Assembly: GCA_964399985.1 (NCBI GenBank)
Contig: CAYNRY010000002.1
Location: 124,001-188,000, forward strand
Direction of reading: 5' to 3'
DNA: 64,000 bases
From: Micavibrio_B sp964399985
Lineage (GTDB): Bacteria > Pseudomonadota > Alphaproteobacteria > Micavibrionales > Micavibrionaceae
The notes beneath the pieces were generated by a model. It was not told the DNA's origin, ran no database searches, and worked only from the letters and a program-made list of their open reading frames with translations. The position numbers were made by a program, and so were the translations under genes. Within the stretch, counting starts at the first letter, position 1. Each line of letters opens with the position of its first letter. Of this stretch, positions 62,656 to 64,000 are shown in pieces.

Positions 62656-63012
62656 ATGACCTATGACGACAGCAATATTTTCGCCCGTATCTTACGCGGT
62701 GAAATCCCCTCGAAAAAAATTTACGAAGACGATCATGTCCTTGCCTTTCATGATGCGTTTCCAAAAGCGCCGGTGCATGCGCTGATCATTCCGAAAGGAA
62801 AATATCTGAACATCGATGATTTTAATGCCGATGCTTCGGACGCGGAGATATTGGCGCTGGCGCGCGCTATTCCAAAAGTCGTGAAAGAATTAGGCTTAAG
62901 CGAGAACGGTTTCCGCACCATTGCCAATACGGGGTCGCATGGCGGGCAGGAAGTGCCGCATTTCCACCTTCATATACTAGGCGGAAAAAATATTGGACCG
63001 ATGGTGGTTTAG
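62656..63012 (+). CDS. HIT-family (HinT-like) nucleotide hydrolase
   Basis: The 118-residue protein has NIFARILRGEIPSKKIYEDD near the N terminus and the histidine triad PHFHLHILGG with His102, His104 and His106. HinT enzymes hydrolyse purine nucleoside phosphoramidates. It lies after hisE, which is a common alphaproteobacterial neighbourhood. Length is normal. Confidence 0.95.
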   Translation: MTYDDSNIFARILRGEIPSKKIYEDDHVLAFHDAFPKAPVHALIIPKGKYLNIDDFNADASDAEILALARAIPKVVKELGLSENGFRTIANTGSHGGQEVPHFHLHILGGKNIGPMVV

Positions 63013-63062
63013 TAGGCAGTAAGCGGTATACAGTAATATTGCCTACTGTTTACCGCATACTA
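63012..63062. repeat. Dispersed GTAGGC/GTAAGCGG repeat
   Basis: AGTAGGCAGTAAGCGGTA is followed by TGCCTACTGTTTACCGCATACT, an imperfect inverted arrangement. It is the third copy of the family seen at 48140-48212 and 52003-52072, and it supplies the last codons and stop of the gene at 63043. Confidence 0.75.
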
Positions 63063-63570
63063 TTCTTCTCTCTACCGGAAAACGAATGACGTTGGAAATA
63101 TTGGCTGGCAATGGCGCTGGAGCCAATGATTTTAAAAATGCCTGCTCATTTAAAATATCGCAAACATCTTCAATCGCCGGATGAACGCCCAGCGCGGCAT
63201 CGGATAACAGTGTCAGAAGATCGGCGGTTAGCTCCAGATCATCGCGGATAAAATTATCCCATTCACTTGTCGCCGGCAGAGACCGGCGCATCCAGTGCGG
63301 CGCGTAATCATCAAGAATATAATCGGCATGAGTTAAAAGCGGCTCGATCAGATCACGCTCGTGATGCAGATGCGGCACGAGCACATGAAAACAGCAGGCG
63401 AGAGAGATCAGGCTTTCGAGCGAGGACAGATCGCGAAATATCTGGCGCAAGGCGCAGTCATCTGCTGCAGAAAGATTTTGATCTTTCGACAGGATCAGGC
63501 CGAGCTGTGAGGGCACCTGTAAATCCAGATACAGCCTCGCCAAATCTTTTCCAGAAATCATCTGTGTCAT
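63043..63570 (-). CDS. Unknown helical protein ending in a dispersed repeat
   Basis: The 175-residue protein is mainly helical, with no signal peptide or membrane helix, and has no family I recognise. It contains a His-rich VPHLHHERD segment and a C-terminal NVIRFPVERR motif. The last residues (VCGKQ) and the stop are encoded by the dispersed repeat at 63012-63062, so the original end was probably just after RFPVERR. Confidence 0.6.
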   Translation of the reverse strand: MTQMISGKDLARLYLDLQVPSQLGLILSKDQNLSAADDCALRQIFRDLSSLESLISLACCFHVLVPHLHHERDLIEPLLTHADYILDDYAPHWMRRSLPATSEWDNFIRDDLELTADLLTLLSDAALGVHPAIEDVCDILNEQAFLKSLAPAPLPANISNVIRFPVERRIVCGKQ

Positions 63571-63672
63571 GTGCTTACTCCAGATTGAATTAAGCGCCCG
63601 AATTATTAGTAAATCGTTAATCGCTTTAAAGCTCCCTTTTGATATGCCATAAAGGCTATGGGGGAGATCATT

Positions 63673-64000
63673 ATGATCCTTAAGTTTAAAGCCGATAGCT
63701 TTGATATGAATGCGCCGCTTGAGATTTCAAGCGTTCTAAAGCTAATAATACTGACATTGCTCATCATTGTTTTGCAGCCATGCAAAGCCCACGCGAAATT
63801 GGAAGATGAGTGGATAGTTTTGACTGAACCGTTACGCAAATTTGAAGAAGAAAAAAATTGCCAGGCGGCATGGGATTATTTATGGCCAGATGCAAAAGCA
63901 GGTAATTCTGATAAGCAATTCATACTTCTTCTTAAATTATTTTCAATGGGGCATGAAATGGTGATAACGATGCCGGGACATCAAGGAGATTTATCATCTA
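63673..64000 (+). CDS. Exported protein of unknown function, truncated by the window edge
   Basis: An ATG at 63673 with GGGGAGA upstream opens a frame that runs to the right edge without a stop. The visible 109 residues have a hydrophobic segment (about 22-36, LKLIILTLLIIVLQP) and a likely cleavage after KAHA. The mature part begins KLEDEWIVLTEPLRKF and has QAAWDYLWPDAKAG followed by a short helix, faintly like Sel1/TPR repeats. Too little is visible to name it. Confidence 0.6.
   Translation, partial: MILKFKADSFDMNAPLEISSVLKLIILTLLIIVLQPCKAHAKLEDEWIVLTEPLRKFEEEKNCQAAWDYLWPDAKAGNSDKQFILLLKLFSMGHEMVITMPGHQGDLSS

Overview
The window looks like a chromosomal stretch of an alphaproteobacterium with moderate GC. 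The secB - Tim44-like gene - mltA block beside dnaQ-coaE-aroE-ppsR, the hisH-(acetyltransferase)-hisA-hisF-hisE order and the small Tim44/TimA-type protein are the main arguments. Dispersed palindromic repeats of several families sit between and inside genes. No rRNA, CRISPR array, transposase or integrase is visible. There is one tRNA (Ala-GGC) and one assembly gap of 100 N at 12907-13006.

1-13.3 kb is a type IVB (Dot/Icm, IncI-Tra-like) secretion locus. The plus strand carries the end of DotH/IcmK, DotG/IcmE and DotF/IcmG. The minus strand carries a TcpQ-domain protein, IcmT, the DotB ATPase, DotC and DotD. A second minus-strand group follows: a thioredoxin-reductase-like flavoprotein, a small lytic transglycosylase, an unrecognised 342-residue protein, a DsbC-like disulfide isomerase, a small lipoprotein, an L,D-transpeptidase-like protein and an Asn-rich exported repeat protein broken by the gap. 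The accessory genes suit cell-wall opening and disulfide folding for an envelope-spanning machine.

13.5-33.5 kb is mostly chromosomal background: an unknown 699-residue protein, a possible structured RNA, a Bax-inhibitor-1 protein, MscL, tRNA-Ala, an AT-rich orphan, an alcohol dehydrogenase, a short-chain dehydrogenase, an amino-acid permease, an MHYT hybrid histidine kinase, a DMT transporter, an entericidin-like peptide, an O-antigen ligase, MltA, a Tim44-like protein, SecB, DnaQ, CoaE, AroE and PpsR. 33.5-42.4 kb is a sugar and polyol catabolic cluster: an AGE-family isomerase, two mannitol-dehydrogenase-family enzymes, a HAD phosphatase, a PfkB kinase, a GH13 alpha-glucosidase and glucokinase. 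It has no visible transporter.

42.4-57 kb is the most unusual part. Two related proteins of unknown function lie downstream of three very large, translationally coupled paralogues (1109, 1289 and about 1618 residues). Each has a prepilin-like hydrophobic N terminus, a GspG-like pseudopilin domain, a long array of NTAIGxxAL repeats and a C-terminal peptidase S74 intramolecular chaperone. Two carry C-type-lectin domains and one carries two DUF1554-like domains. I read them as pilin-anchored, tail-fibre-like adhesins. Their short leaders are written by dispersed repeats.

57.3-62.1 kb is the his operon, interrupted by an MntA/HepT toxin-antitoxin pair between hisH and hisA, and by an opposite-strand zeta-toxin-like kinase between hisA and hisF. 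The window ends with a small unknown protein, a HIT hydrolase, an unknown protein whose stop codon lies in a dispersed repeat, and the start of an exported protein cut by the right edge.
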